Of a stretch of 34,710 bases of DNA, positions 1 through 7,088 are shown piece after piece. Each line of letters starts with the position of its first letter. Positions within the stretch are counted from its first letter, which is position 1. Origin of the DNA: Novosphingobium sp. (GTDB lineage Bacteria > Pseudomonadota > Alphaproteobacteria > Sphingomonadales > Sphingomonadaceae); the NCBI GenBank assembly GCA_020446505.1, contig JAGREN010000012.1, positions 1 to 34,710 on the forward strand, in the 5' to 3' direction. Both the position numbers and the translations under genes were made by a program. The notes beneath the pieces are model-generated. The model was not told where the DNA came from, searched no databases, and saw only the letters and a list, made by a program, of their open reading frames with translations.

Positions 1-808
1 ACCACCACTGGGTCAGCGCGTCCTGAACCCCGGCAAAGGCGCTGTAGCTGCGCGAGCCGAGCAGGCTCACCGGCATGGCGAGGTTGTTCACCACATGCAG
101 CATCGCAATGGTCACGATGAAGGCGAGATAGAACCAGTTGGCGACATAAATGTGCGGTTCGTTGCGCTTGATGATCGTGGCGACGAAGACCACGAGATAG
201 GCGACCCAGACGATCGTCAGCCACAGGTCGACGTACCACTCAGGCTCGGCATATTCGCGCGACTGGGTGATGCCGAGCAGGTAGCCCGTGGCCGCAAGCA
301 CGATGAAGAGCTGGTAACCCCAGAACACGAACCGCGCCATCGTCGGGAAAGCGAGGCGCGTGCGGCAGGTGCGCTGGACGACATAAAAGCTGGTTGCCAG
401 CAGCGCATTGCCGCCGAATGCGAAGATCACCGCGCTGGTATGCAGCGGGCGCAGTCTGCCGAAATTCAGGTAGGGTCCGAAATTCAGCTGCGGGAAAGCG
501 AGCTGAAGCGCGATATAGAGCCCGGCCAGGAACCCTGCCGTGCCCCAGAACAAGGTCGCCAGGACGCCCCATCGCACCGGATCGTCGTCGTAGCGGCTCT
601 CGCCCTCGGGAATCTTGAAGAAGGTGTTGAGACCACTCGCGGGCGAATATCGCGCCGCCGACATCAGCAGCAGGACGAAGGCCACCAGGGCGACAATCCC
701 CGCGTGAATGGCAAAGCCACTGTCCTTTGCGAGGGCCACTGCGAAAATGGCCAACATGAGGACCAAAAACCACAGCCCTGCGCGCCCGAGCGCCGATTCA
801 GCTTGCAT
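1..808 (-). CDS. ccoN: cbb3-type cytochrome c oxidase subunit I, 5' part (runs off window)
   Basis: Catalytic haem-copper subunit of the high-affinity cbb3 terminal oxidase, an inner-membrane proton pump used at low oxygen. The frame is open from the ATG at 808 to the left window edge (269 codons, no stop). Seen: an N-terminal membrane anchor ([15 protein letters not shown]), then a CcoN-like core with [19 protein letters not shown], whose His fits the low-spin haem ligand region, then [18 protein letters not shown] and [19 protein letters not shown], ending in LTQWW where the CcoN copper/haem region would begin. GGAG precedes the ATG. An Fnr-like box lies 53-66 bases upstream, fitting the usual Fnr/FixK control of cco genes. 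The rest of ccoNOQP should lie to the left. Family call is secure; function is by homology. Confidence 0.93.
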   Translation of the reverse strand, partial: MQAESALGRAGLWFLVLMLAIFAVALAKDSGFAIHAGIVALVAFVLLLMSAARYSPASGLNTFFKIPEGESRYDDDPVRWGVLATLFWGTAGFLAGLYIALQLAFPQLNFGPYLNFGRLRPLHTSAVIFAFGGNALLATSFYVVQRTCRTRLAFPTMARFVFWGYQLFIVLAATGYLLGITQSREYAEPEWYVDLWLTIVWVAYLVVFVATIIKRNEPHIYVANWFYLAFIVTIAMLHVVNNLAMPVSLLGSRSYSAFAGVQDALTQWW

Positions 809-823
809 GGAGATCTCCGAATT

Positions 824-843
824 TGTGCATCCCTGTATGCACA
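824..843. promoter_or_regulatory. 20-bp inverted repeat in the ccoN leader
   Basis: Perfect 7-base arms TGTGCAT / ATGCACA with a 6-base spacer, 16-35 bases upstream of the ccoN ATG. If the Fnr-like box at 861-874 sits near -41.5, transcription would begin close to 826 and this repeat would cover the -10 region and start site. It could be a second operator or an mRNA hairpin. Role is inferred. Confidence 0.4.
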
Positions 844-860
844 TTTGCCCCTGCGCCGCA

Positions 861-874
861 TTGATCCAGCGCAA
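861..874. promoter_or_regulatory. Fnr/FixK-like box upstream of ccoN
   Basis: TTGATCCAGCGCAA has the TTG-N8-CAA frame of the Fnr/FixK consensus (TTGAT-N4-ATCAA), with two mismatches in the right half-site. It lies between ccoN and the Crp/Fnr regulator gene, at a normal distance for activating ccoN. Found by eye. Confidence 0.6.
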
Positions 875-893
875 TATTAACTAAAAAAGAAAT

Positions 894-1592
894 CTAGCCG
901 GATGCTATCAGATATCCGGCACGAGCCTCAAGCCCGCGCAAATCGTCAATTCGCACTCCCGATTTGCCGACGGTCGAAACGATGTCGAGCGATCGAAGCT
1001 GGGTTATCTGACGGCTGATCGTCTCGACCGTAAGCCCGAGACTGTCGGCTATGTCGCGCCGCGACATGGGCAGATCGAGGAACACACAATCGTCCTCGGG
1101 CATGCCGATCCGCACGGCCATGCCGGCGAGAAAGCTTGCGACCCGCTCGGCAGCGGTCTTGCGCCCGAGAGCGAGGGACTTGTTACGGCAGCGAATGAGC
1201 GACTTGCGCGAGCAGTCGAGCAACATGCGCAAAACAAGCGGGTCGTTGCGAGCAAGGTCGAGGAGTTCCTGATAGTCGAACACCAGCAGTTCGCTGCCCT
1301 TCACGCTGCTGAGCGTATAGGCGTGTTCCGCCCGGGCCGGGACGACGACGAGTTCGTCGGGGAAATGGAAGGCGACAATCTGCTCCCTTCCCCCCGATGC
1401 ATGAGCAACGAGCTTGGTTGCGCCGCAGCAGACGAAAGCGAGATGGTCGCAGTTCTCGTCAAGCCGAACGGGCGAGTCCGGCTTCGCCTCGATCGCGCGA
1501 GCGAGCGACTGGTAGCGTAGCAGGGCCGCGTCGCTCTGGTTGCCGGGCAGGTAGCGCGAAGCGAAACGCTCGAAGATCTCGCGGAAGGTCAT
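894..1592 (-). CDS. Crp/Fnr family transcriptional regulator (FNR-type HTH, no N-terminal Fe-S cysteines)
   Basis: Cytoplasmic DNA-binding regulator of 232 aa: a cyclic-nucleotide-binding-like beta-roll (about residues 40-125), a dimer helix and a C-terminal winged helix. The recognition helix LTVETISR has the Glu, Ser and Arg (residues 190, 193, 194) with which FNR proteins read TTGAT-N4-ATCAA. The N-terminal cysteine cluster of oxygen-sensing FNR is absent; the cysteines are at about 48, 55, 56, 127, 135 and 169. By domain it is therefore closer to FixK-type proteins. Start: ATG 1592 has AGG about 7 bases upstream. A GTG at 1610 would add six residues but would place the start inside an Fnr-like box (1604-1617). 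Likely regulates ccoN, ompW and itself, and possibly the operons at 22 and 31 kb. Confidence 0.88.
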   Translation of the reverse strand: MTFREIFERFASRYLPGNQSDAALLRYQSLARAIEAKPDSPVRLDENCDHLAFVCCGATKLVAHASGGREQIVAFHFPDELVVVPARAEHAYTLSSVKGSELLVFDYQELLDLARNDPLVLRMLLDCSRKSLIRCRNKSLALGRKTAAERVASFLAGMAVRIGMPEDDCVFLDLPMSRRDIADSLGLTVETISRQITQLRSLDIVSTVGKSGVRIDDLRGLEARAGYLIASG

Positions 1593-1603
1593 GGCGAGCC
1601 TGA

Positions 1604-1617
1604 GTGACACAGATCAA
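1604..1617. promoter_or_regulatory. Fnr-like box overlapping the regulator's translation start region
   Basis: On the minus strand this reads TTGATCTGTGTCAC, i.e. TTGAT-N4-GTCAC, close to TTGAT-N4-ATCAA. It lies 12-25 bases upstream of the ATG at 1592. Its centre is 25 bp from the centre of the perfect box at 1629-1642. The position suits negative autoregulation. By-eye call. Confidence 0.5.
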
Positions 1618-1628
1618 TTCCGGCGGCC

Positions 1629-1642
1629 TTGATCGAAATCAA
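1629..1642. promoter_or_regulatory. Perfect Fnr box between the regulator gene and ompW
   Basis: TTGATCGAAATCAA is an exact match to TTGAT-N4-ATCAA. It lies between the divergent regulator gene (ATG 1592) and ompW-like gene (ATG 1734), about 92-105 bases from the ompW start, which leaves room for a class II promoter with a leader of about 57 bases. It may serve either direction. Confidence 0.8.
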
Positions 1643-1733
1643 GGCAGACCCACCCGTCGAGTGCCAGTCGGGCGGCAGGCGCTGTATCCATCTGGCCGTA
1701 AGGGGCGGCCGCTGCAGCGTCAGGACAAGATCA

Positions 1734-2402
1734 ATGAAGAAAGACCTCGCACTTGCCGTCGCCAGCCTCGCGCTCTTTGCCATGCCCGCTGCCGCTCACG
1801 CGGAAAAGGGCGATCTGCAAGTCAAGCTGCTTGGCACAATGGTCAGCCCGGACGGCAAGATTTCGCGCGTCGATACCGATATCGTGGGTCTCCCCGCAGG
1901 TACGCAGACCAAGGCGAACGACAACTACGTTCCGACCGTGTCGATCGAATACTATTTCTCCGACAATTTCTCGATCGAAACGATCTGCTGCATGACCCAG
2001 CACGACGTCGACGCCGTATCCGGCCTTCCCGGCGCCGAGCTGGTCTCGAACGCCAAGGTGATCCCGGCCACCTTTACGGCCAAGTATCACCTCGATCTCG
2101 GTGCGGTTAAGCCCTATGTCGGCGCCGGACCGACCTATTTCCTGTGGGTCAGCGACAAGCCCGGTGCAGCGACCCTGCCGCTCGGCGTGACCGACACTGA
2201 CCTTTCCGACGAACTGGGCCTTGCCTTGCAGGCCGGCCTCGATGTCGACATCAACGACAACGGTCTGGGCATCTCGATCGACGCCAAGCGCTATTTCGTG
2301 AACACCACGGCGCGCTGGTATGTTGGCGATACCCTCGCCATCGAGACCAAGCACAAGCTCGATCCGTGGGTCGTCAGCGCTGGCCTGAGCTACCGCTTCT
2401 AG
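1734..2402 (+). CDS. ompW: OmpW family outer membrane protein
   Basis: Predicted 8-stranded outer-membrane beta-barrel of 222 aa that forms a hydrophobic channel in known members. Seen: an N-terminal signal peptide ending about MPAAAHA before EKGDLQVK, alternating strand patterns, the OmpW-typical LKLGxxxVSPDG-like opening (VKLLGTMVSPDG), VPTVSIEYYFSDNFSIE, VKPYVGAGPTYF, and a C-terminal aromatic residue (SYRF) as expected for BAM-dependent insertion. CC at ETICCM is unusual but lies in a loop-like region. RBS AGGAC is 7 bases before the ATG. The perfect Fnr box upstream agrees with the known low-oxygen control of ompW in other proteobacteria. The frame stays open upstream to 1629 but has no signal-like start there. 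Confidence 0.9.
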   Translation: MKKDLALAVASLALFAMPAAAHAEKGDLQVKLLGTMVSPDGKISRVDTDIVGLPAGTQTKANDNYVPTVSIEYYFSDNFSIETICCMTQHDVDAVSGLPGAELVSNAKVIPATFTAKYHLDLGAVKPYVGAGPTYFLWVSDKPGAATLPLGVTDTDLSDELGLALQAGLDVDINDNGLGISIDAKRYFVNTTARWYVGDTLAIETKHKLDPWVVSAGLSYRF

Positions 2403-2416
2403 GCATTGGCCGGGTA

Positions 2417-2466
2417 ACGGTCGGCCTGAGCACGGGGAAAATAACCTCGCGCCTCAGGTCGGCCGT
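2417..2466 (+). terminator. Inverted repeat after ompW, probable terminator
   Basis: Arms 2417-2430 and 2453-2466 pair over 14 bp with two G-U wobbles, across a 22-base loop, followed by TTT only. It starts 14 bases after the ompW stop. The long loop and weak T run make it less than a textbook intrinsic terminator. Confidence 0.45.
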
Positions 2467-2557
2467 TTGCCTCACGAAGTGCTTCGCCATTTGGCTCTCG
2501 GGGCTGGTGGAGAATTCCGGCATGTCCGGGGCGAGCGCTTGACCACCGCCCTTCGCG

Positions 2558-2576
2558 GCTGCGCCGCTGGCGCAGC
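2558..2576 (-). terminator. GC-rich hairpin downstream of the SDR gene
   Basis: GCTGCGCC / GGCGCAGC form a perfect 8-bp stem with a 3-base loop, about 30 bases past the stop of the minus-strand SDR gene (2606). No T run follows on that strand, so the terminator call is weak. I see nothing else coding in 2403-2605. Confidence 0.3.
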
Positions 2577-2605
2577 AGCAGGAAGGTCCGCAGCCGCTCT
2601 AGCCG

Positions 2606-3493
2606 CTACATAAGCTGCGGCTCGCCGCTCTTCGCACCTGGCGCGGCTTCGAAGCTCCGGACTACGGCCTCGCTGGACAGGGTAATGCGCTCTGCCAGCG
2701 TCAGCGCCGCCATCTTGCCCGCATTTTCCTCGTCACGCGGATTGGCATAGATCAGCGGCAGCCATTCCTTGTCCAACTGAGCGAACAGGTTCGCCGCTGC
2801 CTCTTCGGGGTCCTGCGGCACAGGCGTGCCTTCGGGCAGGCCTTCGGGCGTTCGGGTTTCCGCAAAGGGCGTCTGGCGCAGCTTCTGGTTGCGCTGAAAG
2901 CTCGGCGTATAGGTCGAGCCGATCATGAAGGTCGCGGCATCGACACCCTTGCGCTTCAGTTCGAACCACAGCGCCTGGCCAAGCAGGTTCTCGTAGGACT
3001 TGCTCGCCCCATAGCTCGACCAGGCATAGAGCCCCTGAGCGGCCGCCAGCGACGACGAGATGACCACGCCGCCGCGCCCGCGTTCGGCCATGCGGCGCGC
3101 GAAGTGATGCACCACGACGGTCGGCGCCACGCAGTTGACCTGAATGTTGGCGAGATGGCGTTCGACATCCTGCACGATGAATTCGCCGCCGTGTTCGAGC
3201 GCGGCATTGAAGATCAGAAAGTCGATCTCGGTTCCGCCAAGCCCGGCGAGGATCACGTCGAGCACGCCGGGATCGGACAGGTCTGCCGCGACAGTCTTCA
3301 CATCGACGCGGAAATCGTCGCGGATGCGGCTGGCTGCCAGTGCCAGCTTGTCGTGTCCGCGCGCGGTGATGACCACGTTCATGCCGCGCCGCGCCAATTC
3401 GCGGGCCAATGCTTCGCCCAGGCCATAAGACGCGCCCACGACCATCGCCCAGTCGCCATAGCGCGCCTTGTAGTCGATTCCTTCGTCCATCAT
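2606..3493 (-). CDS. Short-chain dehydrogenase/reductase
   Basis: Cytosolic NAD(P)-dependent oxidoreductase of 295 aa. Seen: the cofactor motif GASYGLG (Gly 20, 24, 26), NAALEHG in the place of the classical NNAG, the catalytic Ser stretch VVISSSLAAAQGLYAW and the active-site pair in YGASK. Start: two ATGs in tandem (3493 and 3490) follow GGGAGAGAG; the long open frame upstream to 3652 is low-complexity and not SDR-like. The gene is transcribed away from the P450 operon, with a 146-bp shared intergenic region, so co-regulation with the P450s is likely. It may oxidise an alcohol made by a P450, but the substrate cannot be predicted. Confidence 0.85.
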   Translation of the reverse strand: MMDEGIDYKARYGDWAMVVGASYGLGEALARELARRGMNVVITARGHDKLALAASRIRDDFRVDVKTVAADLSDPGVLDVILAGLGGTEIDFLIFNAALEHGGEFIVQDVERHLANIQVNCVAPTVVVHHFARRMAERGRGGVVISSSLAAAQGLYAWSSYGASKSYENLLGQALWFELKRKGVDAATFMIGSTYTPSFQRNQKLRQTPFAETRTPEGLPEGTPVPQDPEEAAANLFAQLDKEWLPLIYANPRDEENAGKMAALTLAERITLSSEAVVRSFEAAPGAKSGEPQLM

Positions 3494-3593
3494 CTCTCTC
3501 CCGACCGTGCGAGGATACTGGGCCCGTGGCGGTTTACATGCAAGGCGTGCTTGTCTTGATGCGCCGCCAGTGCCTATCATGCGGAAACTATCC

Positions 3594-3617
3594 GCCGCCC
3601 GGTCCAAACCGGGCGGC
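3594..3617. promoter_or_regulatory. Perfect 10-bp inverted repeat upstream of the P450 operon
   Basis: Arms GCCGCCCGGT and ACCGGGCGGC are perfectly complementary around CCAA and end 22 bases before the ATG at 3640. It could be a repressor operator controlling the divergent SDR/P450 promoters, or an mRNA hairpin at the ribosome-binding region. No regulator gene for this cluster is visible nearby. Confidence 0.45.
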
Positions 3618-3639
3618 AAAGGTAACGGGACAGGCAGCG

Positions 3640-4863
3640 ATGAGCGGAGCAAAGGCCGGCGAATGTCCGGTGATCGTCACCAACAGCGATGCGTTCTATC
3701 TCGATCCCGATTCTGTCATGCCCGAAGGGCCACGACCTGCCGTCGCGCGCAGCGAATACGGCTTTGAATTCCTGAGCTACCCGGTGGTGCGTCAGGCCTT
3801 CCGCGACAAGCGCATGCAGCCGCGCGACCTCGCCTATTTCGAAGCACTCGGCGCGAGCGAAATCATCCTCGAATTCATCCGAGACGGCAATCTCAACTTC
3901 ATGTCGCCCGAAAAGCACGACCGCATTCGCCCGATTCTGGTCAAGGCTTTCACCACCTCGCGAGTCGACAGCTTCCGTTCCGAAATGCGCCGCATCGGCA
4001 ATGGGCTGGTGGATCGTTTCGTTGCCGACGGCGAGGCCGATCTCGTGGGCCAGTTCTGCCACGAATATCCGATCTCGGTAATCTCGCAATTCGTCGGGCT
4101 ACCCGGCGAGAACGTGCCGGAAATCGCTGCCGCCACCATGCATTTGCGCATGCTCGGCCAGAAGCCGTTCGAGCCGGGCATGCCAGTCCTCGAAAAGGCT
4201 CTGCGCTATCTCTACGACCACATTTCGCAAGTCGTGGCCGAGCGCCGGGCACAGAGGCCGCGGGACGATTTCCTTGGCGCCTTGATTACGCTGTGGGACG
4301 AGGATGAGCGGCTGACCGAGAAGGAACTGACCTGGTCGATCTCCTTCATGCTGCTCGGTGGTCACGACACCACACGCTATACGCTTGCAGGCTGTCTCAT
4401 CTCCATTCTGGAGGCGGGCCTTTGGGAAGGCCTTGCCGCCGATCCCGCCCCGATCCCCGACGTCATCGCCGATTCGATGCGGCTGCATCCGGGCACGCCG
4501 CGCCAGATGCGCGTGGTTCACGAGCCGCTCGAGGTCGCTGGGCAATCGCTCGTTCCGGGCGACGTCGTCTCGCTGAACCTTTCGGCGGCGGGACGCGATC
4601 CCGCAACCTTCGACGATCCAGCGACGCTGCATTGCCCGCGCAACGATCCAGCCTACGACATCGGCTTCGGTTTCGGCCGCTTCGCCTGTATCGGCCAGAC
4701 TCTGGCGCGCGCGGAAATCGCCGAAGCCATCGGCGTGCTGACGCAGCGTCTGTCGCAGGTCGAAATGATCGGTGAGCCGAGCCTCAAGCCAACCGGAGTC
4801 GTTGCCGGATACGATTGCATCCCGGTGCGCTTCAAGCCACGCGAGGGCCGATCCCATGGGTGA
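3640..4863 (+). CDS. Cytochrome P450 with a DxxR variant of the ExxR motif
   Basis: Soluble bacterial P450 monooxygenase of 407 aa; needs an electron-transfer partner not encoded here. Seen: I-helix oxygen-activation motif LLGGHDTTRYTLAG, haem loop FGFGRFACIGQTLARAE with haem-ligand Cys350, and the K-helix written ADSMRLHPG, in which Asp278 replaces the nearly invariant Glu of ExxR (Arg281 is kept). The rest of the fold looks intact, so this is a variant rather than obvious decay. Start ATG 3640 follows GGGACAGG; upstream codons in the open frame are not P450-like. It overlaps the next P450 by 8 bases, so the two are translated from one message. Substrate unknown; probably an initial hydroxylation in the cluster's pathway. 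Confidence 0.92.
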   Translation: MSGAKAGECPVIVTNSDAFYLDPDSVMPEGPRPAVARSEYGFEFLSYPVVRQAFRDKRMQPRDLAYFEALGASEIILEFIRDGNLNFMSPEKHDRIRPILVKAFTTSRVDSFRSEMRRIGNGLVDRFVADGEADLVGQFCHEYPISVISQFVGLPGENVPEIAAATMHLRMLGQKPFEPGMPVLEKALRYLYDHISQVVAERRAQRPRDDFLGALITLWDEDERLTEKELTWSISFMLLGGHDTTRYTLAGCLISILEAGLWEGLAADPAPIPDVIADSMRLHPGTPRQMRVVHEPLEVAGQSLVPGDVVSLNLSAAGRDPATFDDPATLHCPRNDPAYDIGFGFGRFACIGQTLARAEIAEAIGVLTQRLSQVEMIGEPSLKPTGVVAGYDCIPVRFKPREGRSHG

Positions 4864-6103
4864 AGGCAGCGCCCTCGTGGCGGACGGGACTGTCCCCGGC
4901 CACGTCCCCGCGCGCCTCGTGAAGGACTTCGACTTCCGCTACTCCGAGGGCGTGGCCCGCGATCCGTGGCTCTACTATGCCGAGGCGCGCAAGGGCGAGC
5001 TGATCTTCTGGACCCCGCGCAACGGCGGGCACTGGGTCGTTAGCGGTGCGCAGATCGTCGACGAGGTGTTTCGCCGCCACGAGCTGTTCTCCAACGGCGT
5101 CGTGTCGATCCCCGCCCCGCCCAGGCCGCAATCGATCCCTTCGAGCCTCGATCCGCCGGAGCATGGCAAGTTCCGCAAGATCCTCTCGCAGCAGATCTTC
5201 ACGCCGCGCGCCCTCGCCCCCATCGAGAGCTACATGGACGAGGTATTCGGCGCGCTTCAGGCCGATCTGGTGCCGCGCGGGAATTGCGAGTTCATCGCCG
5301 ACTTCGCGCGCCCGCTGCCCGTGGCGCTGGTGCTGAAGATCATGGGGCTTTCCTCCGAACGGCAGGACGAATTTCGCGAATGGGCGCGCAAGATGTTTCA
5401 CGGCACTTCGGTCGAGGAGCATCTCGAAGGCTATGGCGAAGCGCGCGCCTTTCTTGACGACTGGGTGGCCGAACGCCGCGAAGCCATCGCCAGCGGGCGC
5501 GAGCAGCCCGGCGATGCAGGGCTGTTCATCGAGGCGCTGACGCAGGGCCGGGTCGACGATCGTCCGCTCACGCACGACGAGATACATTCGATCTCGACTC
5601 TCATGCTCGGCGCAGGCGTGGATACGCTGACCTCGCAGATGGGCCATGCCATGCTGCATTTCGCCAGGCATCCGCAGGACCGCGAGCGGCTGGTCGCCAA
5701 TCCCGAGCTTGCCGTCCACGCAGTCGAGGAACTGCTGCGCCGCTATGCCATCGCCAACATTACCCGCGTTGTGGCCAGGGATCAGGAATTTCACGGCGTG
5801 GAGATGAAGAAAGGCGAGCTGGTCCTTTGTGCCGCCGCCATGGGCGGACTGGACGAGGCAGCTTACCCCGGCGCGCTGACAGTCGATTTCGACCGTCTGC
5901 AGAGCGTGCGCCACACCCCGTTCGGAGCAGGCCCGCACATCTGCCCCGGCGCCTATCTCGCCCGTACGATCCTGCGCGCCCTGATCGAGCGGCTGCTGCC
6001 CGCCCTGCCCGGCCTGCGCCTCCAGCCCGGTTCAGAGCTATCCTACGTTTCCGGCGTCACCATCAGCCTCACCCGGCTGCCACTGGCCTGGGATCCAGAC
6101 TAA
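4856..6103 (+). CDS. Cytochrome P450, CYP101 (P450cam)-like
   Basis: Second soluble P450, 415 aa. Seen: IPSSLDPPEHGKFRKIL, very like the P450cam region around IPTSMDPPEQ; I-helix LMLGAGVDTLTSQ with the acid-Thr pair; ExxR as EELLR; haem loop FGAGPHICPGAYLAR with Cys363. CYP101-like enzymes hydroxylate terpenoid or other alicyclic compounds using a ferredoxin and ferredoxin reductase, neither of which is in the window. Start ATG 4856 lies inside the last codons of the preceding P450 (8-base overlap); a longer in-frame start at 4772 would lie deep in that gene and is rejected. Followed 10 bases later by an SDR gene. Confidence 0.93.
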   Translation: MGEGSALVADGTVPGHVPARLVKDFDFRYSEGVARDPWLYYAEARKGELIFWTPRNGGHWVVSGAQIVDEVFRRHELFSNGVVSIPAPPRPQSIPSSLDPPEHGKFRKILSQQIFTPRALAPIESYMDEVFGALQADLVPRGNCEFIADFARPLPVALVLKIMGLSSERQDEFREWARKMFHGTSVEEHLEGYGEARAFLDDWVAERREAIASGREQPGDAGLFIEALTQGRVDDRPLTHDEIHSISTLMLGAGVDTLTSQMGHAMLHFARHPQDRERLVANPELAVHAVEELLRRYAIANITRVVARDQEFHGVEMKKGELVLCAAAMGGLDEAAYPGALTVDFDRLQSVRHTPFGAGPHICPGAYLARTILRALIERLLPALPGLRLQPGSELSYVSGVTISLTRLPLAWDPD

Positions 6104-6113
6104 GGAAAACCGA

Positions 6114-7088
6114 ATGATGCGTTTCGACGGAAAGGTCGCCATTGTCAGCGGCGGCGGACGCGGAGTGGGCCGGGCCCATGCCGAGGAGTTGGCCGCGCGG
6201 GGCTGCAAGGTGGTCATCAATGACGCCGGGCTCGACCCGACCGGCCGCACAGGCGAAGGCGTCGACCCTGCTGAACAGGCTGCGCAGGCGATCCGTGCCG
6301 CAGGCGGTGAGGCCGTGTCGCACAAGGGAGACGTACGCACCTGCGGGCCGGACCTCGTTGCCCGCGCGCTGGACGAATGGGGGCGGCTCGACGTGGTGAT
6401 CTGCAATGCCGGCGGCAGTCACGGCGGGCTGCTGGCGGATATGTCCGCTGCCGACTGGCACAATGCCTTCGACATCCACCTTGTCGGAACGGTCGACCTC
6501 GTGCGTTCGGCATGGCCGCATCTGGTCGCGAGCGGGGCGGGACGCATTCTAACGACCGGTTCGAACGGCATGTTCGGCAATGCCCATGCAACCAGCTACG
6601 GCGCGGCCAAGGCGGCGATCTTCGGCTTCACCCGCGGTATTTCGCTGGAAGGCGCGCCACTCGGCATCCATGCCAACTGCATTCTGCCGAGCGCATGGTC
6701 CCGCCTTACGGCGAAAATACAGGATCCCTTCGCGACCGACCTGCTGGAGAACCGTTTCGGCCCGGAACACATCGCGAGATTTGCAGCCTGGCTGGTCCAT
6801 GAGAGTTGCGCGGTCAACGGCGAAGGCTTCATGGTCGGTGGCGGCGTCGCCCAGCGGATGAATTTCGCTCTGGGAGAACACGTCGTGCTGGACGCGCCCG
6901 AAGCCGAGGACTGGGCAAAGCAGGAACGCGCGCTGATGGACAGTCCGGTCTCGCCAGCCGGAACTCTGATCGATTCCTTCGCCGCGCAGATCCTGGCGCT
7001 CGATCCCTCGCTGGCCGATCAGGTCGAGGCCATGCGAACGGGCGGCGTCAATACGAAGGACGGAAAAGTGGAGGAGACCGCACGATGA
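6114..7088 (+). CDS. SDR oxidoreductase, hydroxyacyl-CoA dehydrogenase (HSD17B4/Fox2)-like
   Basis: NAD(P)-dependent dehydrogenase of 324 aa. Seen: GGGRGVGRAHAEELAARG cofactor loop, VVINDAG with the long insertion (LDPTGRTGEGVDPAEQ) that is typical of the (3R)-hydroxyacyl-CoA dehydrogenase domain of multifunctional beta-oxidation enzymes, VICNAGG, and catalytic Ser/Tyr/Lys in GSNGMFGN...SYGAAK. The C-terminal 70 residues extend beyond the usual SDR core. RBS AAGGAA precedes tandem ATGs at 6114/6117. It overlaps the next start by 4 bases (ATGA). In context it could oxidise a hydroxyl introduced by the P450s or act on a hydroxyacyl-CoA intermediate; the choice is open. Confidence 0.87.
   Translation: MMRFDGKVAIVSGGGRGVGRAHAEELAARGCKVVINDAGLDPTGRTGEGVDPAEQAAQAIRAAGGEAVSHKGDVRTCGPDLVARALDEWGRLDVVICNAGGSHGGLLADMSAADWHNAFDIHLVGTVDLVRSAWPHLVASGAGRILTTGSNGMFGNAHATSYGAAKAAIFGFTRGISLEGAPLGIHANCILPSAWSRLTAKIQDPFATDLLENRFGPEHIARFAAWLVHESCAVNGEGFMVGGGVAQRMNFALGEHVVLDAPEAEDWAKQERALMDSPVSPAGTLIDSFAAQILALDPSLADQVEAMRTGGVNTKDGKVEETAR

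Noticed and set aside
95..880. Plus-strand open frame of 261 codons
   Set aside because: It lies antisense to ccoN, is rich in Arg/Glu/His/Gln without any fold signature, and the minus strand carries clear oxidase helices.
4099..4857. Minus-strand open frame of 252 codons opposite the first P450
   Set aside because: Same reason: antisense composition and no recognisable motif.
4832..5938. Minus-strand open frame of 368 codons opposite the second P450
   Set aside because: Antisense shadow of a GC-rich gene; no domain, no RBS, and the plus strand has all P450 motifs.
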